A DNA stretch of 64,000 nt, taken from assembly GCF_004402495.1 (NCBI RefSeq), contig NZ_SOFH01000022.1:62001-126000 (forward strand), read 5' to 3'. The stretch comes from Cryobacterium sp. HLT2-28. GTDB taxonomy: Bacteria > Actinomycetota > Actinomycetes > Actinomycetales > Microbacteriaceae. Under the pieces are notes generated by a model that searched no databases, had not been told where the DNA came from, and saw nothing but the letters and a program-made list of their open reading frames with translations. Made by a program: the position numbers and the translations under genes. Positions 41,412 through 52,921 of the stretch are shown piece by piece (the stretch's first letter is position 1; each line of letters opens with the position of its first letter).

Positions 41412-42641
41412 TCAGTCGGTGCGGGACGGATGCCGCAGCTCGCGCTGGACCATCAGCGCGAGCTCCCGCAACAGGACCAGGTCCACCTCCCCGTCGGAGC
41501 GAGGCTCCGGGTCGAAGACGCAGAGCGCGCCGATCCGCTCCCCCGAGGGAGATTCGATCGGGAACCCGGCGTAGAAACGGATGTGCGGCTCGCCGACCAC
41601 GAGCGGGCTCTCCCGGAAGCGCTCGTCGAGCAGGGCGTCCGCGACCACCATCGGCTCCGGTCCCTGGATCGTGACCGTGCAGAAGGAACTGCTCCGCGGC
41701 ACCTCATCGTGGTCGAGGGACACCCGCGCCTTGTGCCACTGCCGGTCACGGTCGATCACGGTCACCGCGGCGGACCGGGTGCCGAACATGATCCGGGCGA
41801 GGTCGGCGATCCGGTCGTACCGCTCCTCCGGTGCCGTGTCCAGGATGCCGAGCCGGTCGACCGCATGCTGCCGCATCGCCTCGCGGGTGGCGGCATCCGT
41901 GTGGGCGACGGGGATGGCCTCCCTCGCGAAGGCGAAACGCTCCGTCTCCAGCGCGGGCACCATCGACGCCGCGAGCAGCCCCGCCCAGTGCGAGTACACC
42001 TCCGGCGAGCGATACCGACCGGAGGCGGGCGGCGGAGCCCCGTTGAGGGGCAGGAAGTCGGCACGCGGGATGTCGGCGCAGATCGCGGCCGTGGCCCGGT
42101 TCAGCCTGCGGGCGTGAGCGTCGGCCAGGTCGCCGAGCGGGCTGTCGAAGACGGGGATCGACCGGATGGGCTGGACCCCGGCGGCGAACACCCGGGTGCT
42201 GCCCGATGAGCTCCGGACCAGCTGGCGCAGCAGCCTGTCCAGCCCGAGCCGCCAGACCCGTTCGGAGGCCAGGGTGACCGACTCGTTCACCCCCAGGGTG
42301 ACGACGATCGCGTCGAACCGGGTCAGCCTCAGGTCACCGAGGTCGGCGAGGGCGGTGACCGACGTCATCCGGGACCGGGAGAGGACGTCGACGTCCACGC
42401 CGCGCCCGGTGCGCGCCGACACCGCGCGCGCCAGCGCCCCGGGCAGGGCGAGATCGTGGCTCATCACCCCGCGGCCGACCGCCGGCCCGGAGCCGAAAAC
42501 GAGGATGCGGTCGGAGTCGACGCCCGCGGCGTGCGCCTGCGGGGCATCCGTGGGCATCGGGATGTCCGTGGATTCCCTCTCGGCTGCCGCGGCCCAGGCG
42601 CGCATTGTCGGCGCCAGCGACCGTCGAATGAGTTCGTGCAC
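41412..42641 (-). CDS. SGNH-like domain plus GAF domain protein (copy 2)
   Basis: This 409-aa paralogue of the 37695-38978 protein shares its domain order. Block I is [19 protein letters not shown] and block III is LGVNESV. The GAF domain is in the last 150 residues ([20 protein letters not shown]). As in copy 1, the GDS motif is replaced by GSG. The GTG start at 42641 is chosen because AAGAGGA lies four to five bases upstream; the frame is open to 42791, but the extra residues look non-native. Two such paralogues within 5 kb suggest a local duplication. Confidence 0.75.
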   Translation of the reverse strand: MHELIRRSLAPTMRAWAAAAERESTDIPMPTDAPQAHAAGVDSDRILVFGSGPAVGRGVMSHDLALPGALARAVSARTGRGVDVDVLSRSRMTSVTALADLGDLRLTRFDAIVVTLGVNESVTLASERVWRLGLDRLLRQLVRSSSGSTRVFAAGVQPIRSIPVFDSPLGDLADAHARRLNRATAAICADIPRADFLPLNGAPPPASGRYRSPEVYSHWAGLLAASMVPALETERFAFAREAIPVAHTDAATREAMRQHAVDRLGILDTAPEERYDRIADLARIMFGTRSAAVTVIDRDRQWHKARVSLDHDEVPRSSSFCTVTIQGPEPMVVADALLDERFRESPLVVGEPHIRFYAGFPIESPSGERIGALCVFDPEPRSDGEVDLVLLRELALMVQRELRHPSRTD

Positions 42642-42756
42642 CGGTTCCTCTTGCGATTCCGCACGCGAGGGCGGTCCACGCGGGTTGGCCCAGTATCCCG
42701 CATCCGCCGAAATTGTATGCAATCCGGGGCAAGGGTGTCGCCGCCGCAGGCCCCGC

Positions 42757-44076
42757 TCAGAGCAGTGACACGACGGCTTGCGCGGCCGCAAAGATGGCCA
42801 CCCCGGCGAGGGCGCCGACGACGGTGCCGTTGATGCGGATGAACTGCAGGTCCTTGCCGACCTGCAGTTCGATCTTCTCCGACGTCTCGGCCGCGTCCCA
42901 CCGCTCGACGGTCTCAGTGATGACGCCGGCGATCTCGTGCCGGTAGCTCCGCACGAGGTGGCTGGCCGAGTCGGCCAGCCACCGGTCGATCCGCGCCCCG
43001 AGGGCGCCGTCTCCGAGCAGGCGGGCGCCGACCTCGATCACGGTCGAACGGATGCCGGCGCGCAGCGCGCTCGCCGGGTCGCCAAGGGAATCGACCAGGG
43101 ATGCCTTCACCGCCTCCCAGGTCTCCCCGGCGAATTCGCGCAGCCGGGCGCTGTCGAGCAGCTCGAGCTTGAGCGTTTCCACCCGGTTGATCATGGCGGG
43201 ATCGTGCTGCAGGTCACCCGTGAGTTCGACCAGATAGCGATCGATCGCCGCCCGCAACGGGTGGGCGGCATCCGTGCGAACGGCGTCGAGGAAGGCGAGC
43301 ACCTCCCGGTGGGCCTTGTCGTCGACGAGCTTGTCGACAAAACCGGGCAGCCAGCTCGGCAGGCGCTGCGACACGGCCCGGCCGAATGCCTCGGGGTGCG
43401 CGAGGAGCCAGCCCTGGGCACGCTCGAGCAGCAGGTCGACGACGGCGTGCTGTTGCCCCGACTCCACCAGCCGTTCACCGATCCGGCCGATCGGCGGCGC
43501 CCAGTCGGCCTGCACGAGGTGCTCGCGGGCGACGGTCTCGATCAGGTCCTTGATGGCGTCGTCACTGAGCAGTTCGAGCAGCCCGGTGCCGGCCACCGCG
43601 ACCTCGTCGGTCAGCCGGCCGGCGTTCTCCGGCGTCGACAGCCACGCGCCCAACCGGCGGGACACCCCCATCGAGTCGAGCTTGCCCCGCACGACGGTCT
43701 CGGAGAGGAAGTTCGCCTCGACGAACTCGCCCAGACTCGCGCCGATCTCGTCCTTGCGGCTGGCGATGATGTTCGTGTGCGGGATGCGCAGGCCCAGCGG
43801 GTAGCGGAACAGTGCGGTCACCGCGAACCAGTCCGCCAGCCCACCGACCATGCCGCCCTCGGCCGCCGCGCGCACGTACTGCAGCGCCGGGTAGCGGTCC
43901 TGGAGCGCGAAGGACACGGCGAAAACGACGGCCATCACGAGGAGCAGGCCCACCGCGAGCCGTTTCATCCGCACGAGGGCGCTCAGGCGCGCGGCATCCG
44001 ACGGGCTCAGCCGTGCCGGGGCCGGCGCCAGTGCGTGTTCGGACATGTCGTTTCGCGGTGACGTCGGTCTGGCCAT
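42757..44076 (-). CDS. DUF445 (YjiN-like) membrane protein
   Basis: The 439-aa protein has an N-terminal membrane helix ([20 protein letters not shown]), then the DUF445 hallmark [20 protein letters not shown] with [16 protein letters not shown] long helical middle region follows, with a final membrane helix ([18 protein letters not shown]) at the C-terminus. It is probably an inner-membrane protein with a large soluble helical domain. No function is established for the family. ATG 44076 or the ATG ten codons later could be the start. Confidence 0.9.
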   Translation of the reverse strand: MARPTSPRNDMSEHALAPAPARLSPSDAARLSALVRMKRLAVGLLLVMAVVFAVSFALQDRYPALQYVRAAAEGGMVGGLADWFAVTALFRYPLGLRIPHTNIIASRKDEIGASLGEFVEANFLSETVVRGKLDSMGVSRRLGAWLSTPENAGRLTDEVAVAGTGLLELLSDDAIKDLIETVAREHLVQADWAPPIGRIGERLVESGQQHAVVDLLLERAQGWLLAHPEAFGRAVSQRLPSWLPGFVDKLVDDKAHREVLAFLDAVRTDAAHPLRAAIDRYLVELTGDLQHDPAMINRVETLKLELLDSARLREFAGETWEAVKASLVDSLGDPASALRAGIRSTVIEVGARLLGDGALGARIDRWLADSASHLVRSYRHEIAGVITETVERWDAAETSEKIELQVGKDLQFIRINGTVVGALAGVAIFAAAQAVVSLL

Positions 44077-44191
44077 CCCCCCAGCCTGCCCGATCAGGCC
44101 CCGCCAGCGAAACCCGCGGTCGGCGCCATCCGGCCCGGCCGAGCCCGAGCGCGTTCCGAATTCAGCGGTTGAGAGGCTGGCGCTGGGGAGG

Positions 44192-46135
44192 TCAGCAGTG
44201 GCAGTGGTCCTCGCCCGCTGCGGCCGGGGTGCTGGCCGGCACGTCGAGGACCGGGCTGCGGTCGAAGAAACCGTCCGGCTTGAGCTTGAACCCGGCGGTG
44301 TCGACCGGCATGATCGGCCAGTCCTCGATCCGCGGATAATGGGTCAGGCCGAAGGTGTGCCAGAGCACGATGTCCTGCCCGTCCAGGTCACGATCCGCCG
44401 CCAGGTAGGCGGGAAGACCGGCGCCACCCGCGTGCTGGTTGACGAAGTCCCCGGTGGGGTAGCGCTCCTCCTCGGCGAAACGGGTGATCCAGAGGTCCTT
44501 GGTCGCGAATGCCGCCCGGCGCGCGACCGACGATTCCTCGTCCGCGAGCAGGGTCGGCTGGCCCTGCGGGTAGAGCTTGTAGCCGACCGGCTCGCCGAGG
44601 CGGTTGAGCACGTTCGGGTTCGAGACCAGCCAGGTGCGGCCGTGCCGCATGTCCGCCTCGCGCACCCCGTCGGCCTCGCGGGCCACCACCGTGCGTTTGC
44701 GGGTGAAGGCGTTGCCGCGTTCGTTGCCGACTCCCATCGGCACCCGCACCGCCTCTTCTTCCTCGACCCGGTTGGTGAGCCCGTCGACGGCCATGTCCAG
44801 CCGGGCGCTGAACAGGTGCTGGTGGAACGGGGCGCCGAGCCCCGGGGCCAGCTCCGAGGCATACGGGTAGCCCTTGCCCGGGTACGCGCTGGTGAAGACG
44901 ATGCCGGTGGCCTTCGCCTCGAACTCGATGGTGCCGTCGAGGTAGAGGTACCAGTAGAAGCCGTAGTCGTAGTTGCCGATGGTCGTGAAGAAGGAGATCA
45001 CCAGGCGGCGGTTGCGGCGGGTGTACTCGATCCCGGTCCAGAGGTCGCTGTGCTTGGAGAGGATGCTCCAGTCCTCCTCGTGCATGCAGATTCCGTTGCG
45101 GATCTCCCGAGGGTTGCCGAAGCCGTCGGTGATGACGGGGCTGAGGTAGGTGATCTCACCGAGGCAGTCGCAGCCGAGTTCGAGCGAATTGGCGTACTGG
45201 CCGACCAGGTACTCACCGGTGTCGAAGTAGTTCTGCCAGGACCGCACGGGCGACGGATCGCCGTAGGGCACGACCATCTCCGCGATCGACGCCCGGCGGA
45301 TGATCGACCGGCGCACCCCGGCATCGTCGAAGCCGATGTTGTGCAGCACGACGCCCTCGCGCACATCGAAGCCCACATCGAGGCTCCACTTCTCCCACTC
45401 GACGTGGTTCCCGCCGGTGACGGTGAAGCTCGGGCCCTCCGGCTGGGTGATCTCGATCGGCTTGAGCGTCTCCCGCAGCGGACCGGTGAGCGCGGGGTCG
45501 GTGTAGTTGCCGTGCTCGGCCGGGATCGGCACCACACCGTAGTCGATGACCTGGTCGACGGTCTTGCTCACAATGTCGACGTAGGCGACGAGCCCGTCGA
45601 TCGGGTGGGCCCACGGACTGTCCTCCGGGAACTGCTGCACGAAGGCGAGCCCGCGCAGGATGCGCCGGCCCTTCTCCTCCGGATACTCGAACACGCCGGC
45701 CGACAGTGGGGCGACCCGCACGGTGGCGACATCCAGCCCGCGCGCGGCGAGCGCGGCCAGCCAGCGCGCGTCGTGGGTGAGAAGTTCCTCGACCGCGCCG
45801 AACTCCTCCTCGAGCACGGGCAGCTCCCCGGTGACCGCGGTGTCGAGCAGGGTGACCGATTCGACGGCCCGCCGGGTGGCCGAGACCGTGACGTCCCGGG
45901 GAGCGGCACCGGAGATGTCGTGCAGGAAGGCCCGGAAGCGCCGGTTCGGCTCGCCGGACTCCGCGCCCCGCGGCGGATCGAGCAGGCCCAGGTAGGCGAA
46001 CCGCACGTTCTCCCCGAGCAGCCCGGCGTCACCCAGGATGGCCCTGACCGACTCGAGTTCGGCGGTGGTGGTCAGCGCGTGCGCACCGGCGAGCGGTGGC
46101 AACGCCGTGGTGGCGTCAGCGGAGGCGAGTGTCAT
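44192..46135 (-). CDS. Copper-containing primary-amine oxidase
   Basis: The 647-aa enzyme oxidises primary amines to aldehydes with release of ammonia and H2O2. The TPQ cofactor tyrosine is in [11 protein letters not shown] (N-Y-D motif). The catalytic base aspartate is in YFDTGEY. Copper ligands include His-x-His in [13 protein letters not shown] and a later His in the C-terminal part ([12 protein letters not shown]). The length matches bacterial amine oxidases. There is no signal peptide, so it is cytoplasmic as in Arthrobacter enzymes. The ATG at 46135 has AAAGGG five bases upstream. It is divergent from a tetR-type gene, which probably controls it. The C-terminus HCHC is unusual. Confidence 0.95.
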   Translation of the reverse strand: MTLASADATTALPPLAGAHALTTTAELESVRAILGDAGLLGENVRFAYLGLLDPPRGAESGEPNRRFRAFLHDISGAAPRDVTVSATRRAVESVTLLDTAVTGELPVLEEEFGAVEELLTHDARWLAALAARGLDVATVRVAPLSAGVFEYPEEKGRRILRGLAFVQQFPEDSPWAHPIDGLVAYVDIVSKTVDQVIDYGVVPIPAEHGNYTDPALTGPLRETLKPIEITQPEGPSFTVTGGNHVEWEKWSLDVGFDVREGVVLHNIGFDDAGVRRSIIRRASIAEMVVPYGDPSPVRSWQNYFDTGEYLVGQYANSLELGCDCLGEITYLSPVITDGFGNPREIRNGICMHEEDWSILSKHSDLWTGIEYTRRNRRLVISFFTTIGNYDYGFYWYLYLDGTIEFEAKATGIVFTSAYPGKGYPYASELAPGLGAPFHQHLFSARLDMAVDGLTNRVEEEEAVRVPMGVGNERGNAFTRKRTVVAREADGVREADMRHGRTWLVSNPNVLNRLGEPVGYKLYPQGQPTLLADEESSVARRAAFATKDLWITRFAEEERYPTGDFVNQHAGGAGLPAYLAADRDLDGQDIVLWHTFGLTHYPRIEDWPIMPVDTAGFKLKPDGFFDRSPVLDVPASTPAAAGEDHCHC

Positions 46136-46287
46136 GGGAACCCTTTCGAGGTTGTAGGCCGGGCAGGTGGATGCGCGGGCATCCAAATGCGTCACTGCAT
46201 TTATTTCCTATGGTTGTAGAAGAATAGGGCTCACTATGCTCGGGGGCAAGGGTCAATTCCTGCGAGGACTGTCGGAGACGGGGAAGC
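46136..46287. promoter_or_regulatory. Divergent promoter region, amine oxidase / TetR regulator
   Basis: This short AT-rich region contains a clean inverted repeat AAATGC-GTCACT-GCATTT at 46185-46202, 50 bases before the amine oxidase start. Its placement between divergent regulator and target genes makes it the best operator candidate for the TetR-type protein. Promoter boxes are not clear. Confidence 0.55.
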
Positions 46288-46884
46288 ATGCCAAAGGTTG
46301 TCGACCACGACCAGCGTCGGGTCGAGCTGGTCAACGCGACCTGGCGCATCATCGCCAGGCACGGCATCGAGGGTGCCACGATGCGCGAAATCGCAGCTGA
46401 GGCCGGGTTCGCGAACGGCGCCCTGAAGCCTTACTTCCCGACCAAGGACGACCTGCTCACCTTCGCGTTCGGGCACGTGTTCAGCCAGACCAGCGAACGG
46501 ATGCGCGCCGCCACGACCGGGAAGACCGGACTCGTCGCACTGCGGGCCTACTGCCACGAGATCCTCCCCCTGGACGACATCCGGATCAGCGAGGCCCGGA
46601 TCGTCATCCCGTTCTGGCAGAAGGCGCTCGGCGACCCGGCGAAGGCGACGCTGCACGACGCCTCCATGCTGCAGTGGCGGCAGGCCCTGCGCGCACTGCT
46701 CACCGAGTGCCGCGAGAGCGGCGAGGTGCACACACTGGTCAGCGACGCGGACATCGTCGGGCACCTGATGACGGTGGTGCTGGGCGCCCAGATCACGGCG
46801 GCCCTCTCCCCCGCCGACCACTCGCCGAACCAGCTGATCACCCAGCTCGACGGCTACCTCCAGCTGCTGGCGACGGGCGACTGA
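46288..46884 (+). CDS. TetR/AcrR-family regulator
   Basis: The 198-aa protein has the N-terminal TetR helix-turn-helix (RRVELVNATWRIIARHGIEG, ATMREIAAEAGFANGALKPY, FPTKDDLL) and a helical ligand-binding domain with a BetI-like layout. It is divergent from the copper amine oxidase gene and most likely represses it until an amine is bound. The inverted repeat at 46185-46202 lies in between. Confidence 0.88.
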   Translation: MPKVVDHDQRRVELVNATWRIIARHGIEGATMREIAAEAGFANGALKPYFPTKDDLLTFAFGHVFSQTSERMRAATTGKTGLVALRAYCHEILPLDDIRISEARIVIPFWQKALGDPAKATLHDASMLQWRQALRALLTECRESGEVHTLVSDADIVGHLMTVVLGAQITAALSPADHSPNQLITQLDGYLQLLATGD

Positions 46885-46892
46885 TCCGCACC

Positions 46893-46922
46893 CTCGTTTT
46901 TCAACATCTGTCGAAAAAAGAG
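46893..46922. repeat. Inverted repeat after the tetR-type gene
   Basis: CTCGTTTTTC (46893-46902) and GAAAAAAGAG (46913-46922) pair in 9 of 10 positions with a 10-base loop. It lies 9 bases after the TetR stop and 70 bases before the AraC-type gene. It may end transcription or be a binding site for the AraC-type regulator. The A/T-rich arms are exceptional in this GC-rich setting. Confidence 0.5.
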
Positions 46923-46992
46923 TGACTTTGCCGGCGAACCCGGCTAGGTTACTGCCACAGCGAGTCTGTACACGACGGCAAAGGAGCCCACC

Positions 46993-47967
46993 GTGACGAT
47001 GACCATGGCCACCCAACCCACCCCGGTCGGCGGCAGCGCCGACTCTGTCCGCCGCGCGGAGGCGAACTCGTTCGGCGAGTGGCGCACCCTCGTCTCGGAT
47101 TCGTTCGTTCCGCTCGAGGTGCGCACCGACGCCAGGGACTTCCACGGCACACTGCGCTCGCGGGTGCTCGACGACCTCTCCATCGTGGAGGTCACGGCCA
47201 ACGGGCACCAGGTCCTGCGCACCCCGTCGCTCATCGCCAGGTCCGACCGGCAGTACTTCAAACTCAACCTGCAGCTCTCCGGCAGCGGGATCCTGATCCA
47301 GGACAACCGCGAGGCCACCCTCCGCCCGGGCGACCTCGCGGTCTACGACACGAACCGGCCGTACACCCTGGCGTTCGAACGGGACTTCCGCACCCTCGTG
47401 CTGATGTTCCCGCACGATGCGCTCGACCTGCCGGCGGATGCCATCGCGCAGCTCACCGCGGTGAGGATGGCCGGCGACGCCGGCCTCGGCCGGATGATCA
47501 GCCCGTTCATGGTGCAGCTGGCCGAGAACCTCGACGCCCTCTCCGGGGCGACCGGCCACCGGCTCGCCTACAACGCCGTGGACCTGGTCGCGACGATGTT
47601 CGAGAGCGAACTGAGCATCCGTCGCGACCCGGCGCCCGGAGCCCGCGCCGACCTGCTCACGAGCATCCACCGCTACATCGAGGCCGAGCTCGGCGACCCG
47701 GCGCTGTCACCGGCGGGGATCGCCGCGGCCCACTTCATCTCGCTGCGCCAGCTGCACAACGTGTTCCATGCGGCCGACACCACCGTGTCCGGCTGGATCA
47801 GGTCCCGGCGGCTGGAGCACTGCCGCCGGGATCTCCGGGACCCGATCCTGTCGCCCCGCTCGGTCGGCGTGATCGCCGCGCGCTGGGGGTTCATCGACGC
47901 CGCGCATTTCAGCCGGATCTTCCGCACCGCGTTCGGCGAACCGCCCAGCAGCTACCGCCGCGGCTGA
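46993..47967 (+). CDS. AraC-family regulator with AraC-binding-like domain
   Basis: The 324-aa protein has an N-terminal AraC-binding-like sensor domain (about 45-190, with KLNLQLSGSGILIQDNREAT and PGDLAVYDTNRPYTLAF). Two C-terminal helix-turn-helix units follow (about 215-320: SPAGIAAAHFISLRQLHNVF, then GVIAARWGFIDAAHFSRIFR, ending AFGEPPSSYR). The overall type matches FeaR-like regulators of aromatic amine oxidation. The GTG start has AAGGAG six bases upstream. It probably activates the downstream permease and/or the amine oxidase genes. Confidence 0.88.
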   Translation: MTMTMATQPTPVGGSADSVRRAEANSFGEWRTLVSDSFVPLEVRTDARDFHGTLRSRVLDDLSIVEVTANGHQVLRTPSLIARSDRQYFKLNLQLSGSGILIQDNREATLRPGDLAVYDTNRPYTLAFERDFRTLVLMFPHDALDLPADAIAQLTAVRMAGDAGLGRMISPFMVQLAENLDALSGATGHRLAYNAVDLVATMFESELSIRRDPAPGARADLLTSIHRYIEAELGDPALSPAGIAAAHFISLRQLHNVFHAADTTVSGWIRSRRLEHCRRDLRDPILSPRSVGVIAARWGFIDAAHFSRIFRTAFGEPPSSYRRG

Positions 47968-48146
47968 CCGGGAACCCGGCATCCGTTTCATCACTGGTCG
48001 TCAACTGCCCTACCCGGAATGGCAACTCCGCGACCGGGCCTTCGGGCAGAGTCGTCACACCGGCACCGCCGGCGACACCGGCTGCACCCGCCGGCCGGCG
48101 CCCTCACCCCCTGAATTTTCGTTGTCAACTCGATGAGGAGTACCCC

Positions 48147-49646
48147 ATGACGACCACCCGCACCGAGGCCGAACCGGAGACCACCCTGCACAAGGGCAGG
48201 CTCGGCGTGATCGGCATCGTCTTCTTCGTGGTCGCCGCCGCGGCCCCGCTCGTCGGGATGACCGGCGCGGTTCCCGTGGCGATCGTGCTCGGCAACGGGG
48301 CGGCCGCCCCGGGGGCCTACCTCATCGTCGGAATCACCCTGCTCCTCTTCAGCGTCGGCTACGCGGCGATGAGCCAGCGGGTGACCAACGCCGGCGCCTT
48401 CTTCGCCTACGTCGGCCGCGGCCTCGGCAAACACCTGGGCACCGCCTCGGCGTTCGTGTCGATCCTCGCCTACCTGGCCATCCAGCTCGCGATCTACGGT
48501 TTCTTCGGCGGGCTCCTGGCCGCCCAGGTCGGACTGCTCCCCTGGTGGGCCTGGACGCTCCTCGCCTGGGTCCTGGTCACCCTGCTCTCCCTGCTCAGCG
48601 TCGACGTGGGCGCCAAGGTCCTCGGCGTGCTCATGCTGCTCGAGCTCACCGCCCTCATCGTCACGTCGGTCGCGATCCTCGCCGACGGCGGGCCGGAAGG
48701 CATCAACGTCTGGGCCTCGTTCAACCCGACCGCGATCCTCGCCGGCGGGCTCACCGGTTCGGCCGGGATCGCCTTCGCGTTCGCGTTCGCCTCCTTCATC
48801 GGCTTCGAGGCCACGGCCATCTACGGGGAGGAGTCCAAGGACCCCAAGAAGGTCGTGCCGCGGGCGACCTACCTGGCCGTCGGTGTCATCACGGTGCTCT
48901 TCGCGCTCACGGCCTTCGCCATGGTGACCGGGATGGGCGCCTCCGCCGTCGTCGAGAAGACCGTGGAGCTCTCGACCCTCGACGGCGTGCCGCTGGCCGA
49001 CCCCGCCGCCGTGCTCTTCGCCCTCGCCACGCAGTACGTCGGCCCGTGGATGGCGACCCTGATGGGGATCCTCGTGCTGTCCAGCCTGTTCGCCGGGTTG
49101 CTCGCCTTCCAGAACGCGTCAGGCCGTTACCTGTTCGCGCTCGGTCGCGGCGGGGCCCTGCCCGCGCCGCTCAGCCACGTGAACCCGCGCGGCGCCCCGA
49201 GCACGGCGTCCCTGGTCACGTCGGTCGTCACCGGGCTCGTCATCGCGGCCTTCGCGGTCTTCCAGCTCGACCCGGTGCTGAACATGTTCTACTGGTTCAG
49301 CGGTCTCGCCGTCGTCTCGATCGTGCTGATCGAGGTCCTCGTCTGCATCGCCATCATCGTCTACTTCCACCGGAACAACGGCAGCGAGAACCCGTTCCAG
49401 ACGGTCATCGCGCCGGTCCTCGCCGCGATCGGCCTGGTTCTCGGCGAATACCTCCTGATGAGCCGGTTCGGGCTCCTCGCCGGCACGGTGGCCGAGGGCG
49501 TCGACCCCACGACGACCTCGTGGGGCCTGAGCCCGATCGGCTGGGTCCTGGTGGCGCTGCCGTTCGCGCTGCTCGCCGCCGGCTACGTGCTGTCTCTCGT
49601 CACCCACAGCGAGAACGAGGAACTGGTCATGGACGTGCTGTCCTGA
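48147..49646 (+). CDS. APC-family amino acid/amine permease
   Basis: The 499-aa protein has about twelve transmembrane helices. It carries the APC signature near the N-terminus (GVIGIVFFVVAAAAPLVGMTG) and FIGFEATAIYGEESKDPKK, the family's helix-6 region with E-E/E-S-K-D-P. It should import an amine or amino acid with protons. The ATG has GAGGAG upstream. It follows the AraC-type gene by 180 bases, so it is a likely member of the amine-oxidation locus. Confidence 0.88.
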   Translation: MTTTRTEAEPETTLHKGRLGVIGIVFFVVAAAAPLVGMTGAVPVAIVLGNGAAAPGAYLIVGITLLLFSVGYAAMSQRVTNAGAFFAYVGRGLGKHLGTASAFVSILAYLAIQLAIYGFFGGLLAAQVGLLPWWAWTLLAWVLVTLLSLLSVDVGAKVLGVLMLLELTALIVTSVAILADGGPEGINVWASFNPTAILAGGLTGSAGIAFAFAFASFIGFEATAIYGEESKDPKKVVPRATYLAVGVITVLFALTAFAMVTGMGASAVVEKTVELSTLDGVPLADPAAVLFALATQYVGPWMATLMGILVLSSLFAGLLAFQNASGRYLFALGRGGALPAPLSHVNPRGAPSTASLVTSVVTGLVIAAFAVFQLDPVLNMFYWFSGLAVVSIVLIEVLVCIAIIVYFHRNNGSENPFQTVIAPVLAAIGLVLGEYLLMSRFGLLAGTVAEGVDPTTTSWGLSPIGWVLVALPFALLAAGYVLSLVTHSENEELVMDVLS

Positions 49647-49688
49647 CAGTGGTCGATCGGGTCACCGGTCGGGCGTTCAGCCGCAGGT

Positions 49689-50687
49689 TCAGCCGGCCAG
49701 GCCGGTGTGGCGGATGCCCCAGCGCACCGTCCAGGTCTCGCCGGGTTCCAGCCAGCGCAGGCCGGCCCCCGTGTTGAAGGCGTTCGCCGGCGCCGTCATC
49801 GGCTCCACCGCGACCGCACGTCCCGGGGTCGGCCCGTCGGGGGTGTCAACCGGAAAGGCCCGTGGGGTGAAGACCTGCACGTAGCGCATATTCTCGTCGC
49901 CCCAGAGGATGACGCTGCGGCCGTCGGGCGCGGTCAGCGAGTGCTCCACCGCACCCTTGACCTCGTCACGCGAGTCGTCGTCAAGCTCGTCGCCGTGACC
50001 GATCGCGGTGGTCTCCCGCATCGTGGCGGTGAAGCCGTCGTCAAGGTCAAGCTCACGCACGAGGCGGCCAGCACGCAGGTCGTAACCGGTGCCGTCCACG
50101 GCCGTCTCGCCGACCGGATTCAGCCGCTCGTCCACCAGGATGCGGGTGCCGGCCGCCACCGTCAGGGTCAGGTCGTCGGTGGGCACCCCGCCGATCTTGA
50201 GGTACGGATGTGCTCCGATGGCCACCGGAGCGGCATCCGTGCCGACGTTGCGCACCGTGTGGGTGACGTCCAGCCCGTCGTCGGTGAGGGCGTAGGTGAC
50301 CGTGGTGTCGAGCTGGAACGGGTAGCCGAGTCGGGGGAACACCGTTGCGGCCAGGGTGACGGCATCCGGGCTACGGTCGAGCAGCCGATAGGGCGAGGCG
50401 TAGAGCAGCCCATGGATCGCGTTCTGTTCGATCGGTTCGTTCAGCGGAAGCCGCCGCTCAACACCGCGATGGAGCCAGACGCCGTCGCGGATGCGGTTCG
50501 GCCACGGTACGAGCACGATGCCCGCCGACTTGGGCGGGATGACCTCGGCCGGGAATGACTCGACCAGGTCTATGCCGTCCACGGAATATGCCCGGAGTCC
50601 GGCCGCGACCTCGGTGATGATCGCCCTGGCCGGCCCGCTCGGAGAGGCCGCCCGCAACTCGTACTGTGTTCCTGTCGCTGCTCGCAT
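49689..50687 (-). CDS. Aldose 1-epimerase family protein (GalM-like)
   Basis: The 332-aa mutarotase-type protein interconverts alpha and beta anomers of galactose or glucose. The substrate-site motif is VPWPNRIRDG (about 61-70). The catalytic His is in AIGAHPYLKI (about 157-166) and the catalytic Glu in AVEPMTAPANAFN near residue 292. It overlaps no neighbour but ends in the same region as the gal regulator (5 bases apart at 50687/50692), so the two minus-strand genes form a unit with the regulator first. Context with galT and galK supports a galactose role. Confidence 0.88.
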   Translation of the reverse strand: MRAATGTQYELRAASPSGPARAIITEVAAGLRAYSVDGIDLVESFPAEVIPPKSAGIVLVPWPNRIRDGVWLHRGVERRLPLNEPIEQNAIHGLLYASPYRLLDRSPDAVTLAATVFPRLGYPFQLDTTVTYALTDDGLDVTHTVRNVGTDAAPVAIGAHPYLKIGGVPTDDLTLTVAAGTRILVDERLNPVGETAVDGTGYDLRAGRLVRELDLDDGFTATMRETTAIGHGDELDDDSRDEVKGAVEHSLTAPDGRSVILWGDENMRYVQVFTPRAFPVDTPDGPTPGRAVAVEPMTAPANAFNTGAGLRWLEPGETWTVRWGIRHTGLAG

Positions 50688-50691
50688 GACT

Positions 50692-51552
50692 TCAGACTAT
50701 GCCCGGCTGGAGAACGGTCAGACCGGCGTCGCGGAGGGGCGTCAGCCGATCGAACGGGGCGTCGGCATCCGTCACCAGGGTGTCGAATGAGGTCAGCGCC
50801 CCGATCCGGCCGAGGTGTACCTGGCCGAGCTTCGAACCGTCGGCCACGACGATGGCCCGGGTCGCGGCGGCGAGCATGAGCGTCTTGATGCCGGCCTCCG
50901 GAAGGTTGATATTGGTCACCCCGCGCTCCGCGTCCACCCCGTTGCAGCCGATGAAGGCCAGGTCCGCGTGCACCTGGCCGAGCACGGTCTGGGCCATCGG
51001 CTCAACCAGGGAATGCTGCAGGGGGCGCAAAGACCCGCCGGTGACGATGACGGTGAACCGGGGAATGGCCGGTTCGAGCTCGAGCGCGATGCTGAGCCCG
51101 TTCGTGATGATCACGACATCGGTCAGTTCGGTTCGGGCCAGCAGCGCCCGCGCCACCGCGAGCGTGGTCGTTCCCACGTCGAGGATCACGCTCTGGCCGC
51201 TGGAAACGAGCGAGGCGGCCAGAACGCCGATCTGCTGCTTGGGCAGCACGGATGCCGCCAGCGCCTCTTCAAAGGAGGCCTCCCGGTCTGGTCTGATGCC
51301 GGCTCCCGTCGTCGGCGCCGGCACCGCCCCGCCGTGCACGCGCTGGAGGGACCCGGCCGCCTCGAGGGCGTCGAGGTCGCTCCGGGCTGTCACTCCGGAC
51401 ACCCCGAATGCCTCACGGAGCTCGCTGACCCGCACGAACCCCCGCTCGTCGACGAGCATCCTGATGCGCTCCCGCCGCTGGTGCGGCGGCAGGGCACCCC
51501 GATCGGCTTGCAGTTCCGGGTGCTGGTCCTTCGACGATTCTGATTCGGGCAT
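50692..51552 (-). CDS. DeoR-family sugar regulator of the gal genes
   Basis: The 286-aa protein has an N-terminal DeoR helix-turn-helix (RRERIRMLVDERGFVRVSEL, REAFGVSGVTARSDLDALEA, LQRVHGGAV). The sugar-phosphate sensor domain has ILDVGTTTLAVARAL and FIGCNGVDAERGVTN. It is divergent from galT and probably represses galT-galK until a galactose-derived phosphate is present. The ATG at 51552 is preferred because the residues encoded upstream look non-native. Confidence 0.85.
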   Translation of the reverse strand: MPESESSKDQHPELQADRGALPPHQRRERIRMLVDERGFVRVSELREAFGVSGVTARSDLDALEAAGSLQRVHGGAVPAPTTGAGIRPDREASFEEALAASVLPKQQIGVLAASLVSSGQSVILDVGTTTLAVARALLARTELTDVVIITNGLSIALELEPAIPRFTVIVTGGSLRPLQHSLVEPMAQTVLGQVHADLAFIGCNGVDAERGVTNINLPEAGIKTLMLAAATRAIVVADGSKLGQVHLGRIGALTSFDTLVTDADAPFDRLTPLRDAGLTVLQPGIV

Positions 51553-51637
51553 AGAGCCATCTTCACTTAGTTTGCTTTGGTTTTCAATCCGAAACCTCTG
51601 GTTTCTGATACGCAAATTTGTTATCGTGGTCAGTGCC
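51553..51637. promoter_or_regulatory. gal divergent promoter with operator palindrome
   Basis: The 85-base AT-rich spacer between the DeoR-type gene and galT contains GAAACC-TCT-GGTTTC, a perfect palindrome at 51591-51605. It also has a run of TTTG/CAAA elements (TTTGCTTTGGTTTTC and CGCAAATTTG). The palindrome is the probable binding site of the DeoR-type regulator and sits about 33 bases before the galT start. Confidence 0.65.

Positions 51638-52917
<1,280 letters not shown>

Positions 52918-52921
<4 letters not shown>

Noticed and set aside
47079-48146. A long N-terminal extension of the APC permease in the AraC gene region
   Set aside because: The extension is shadow sequence of the AraC-type gene; ATG 48147 has a good ribosome site and a normal permease N-terminus.
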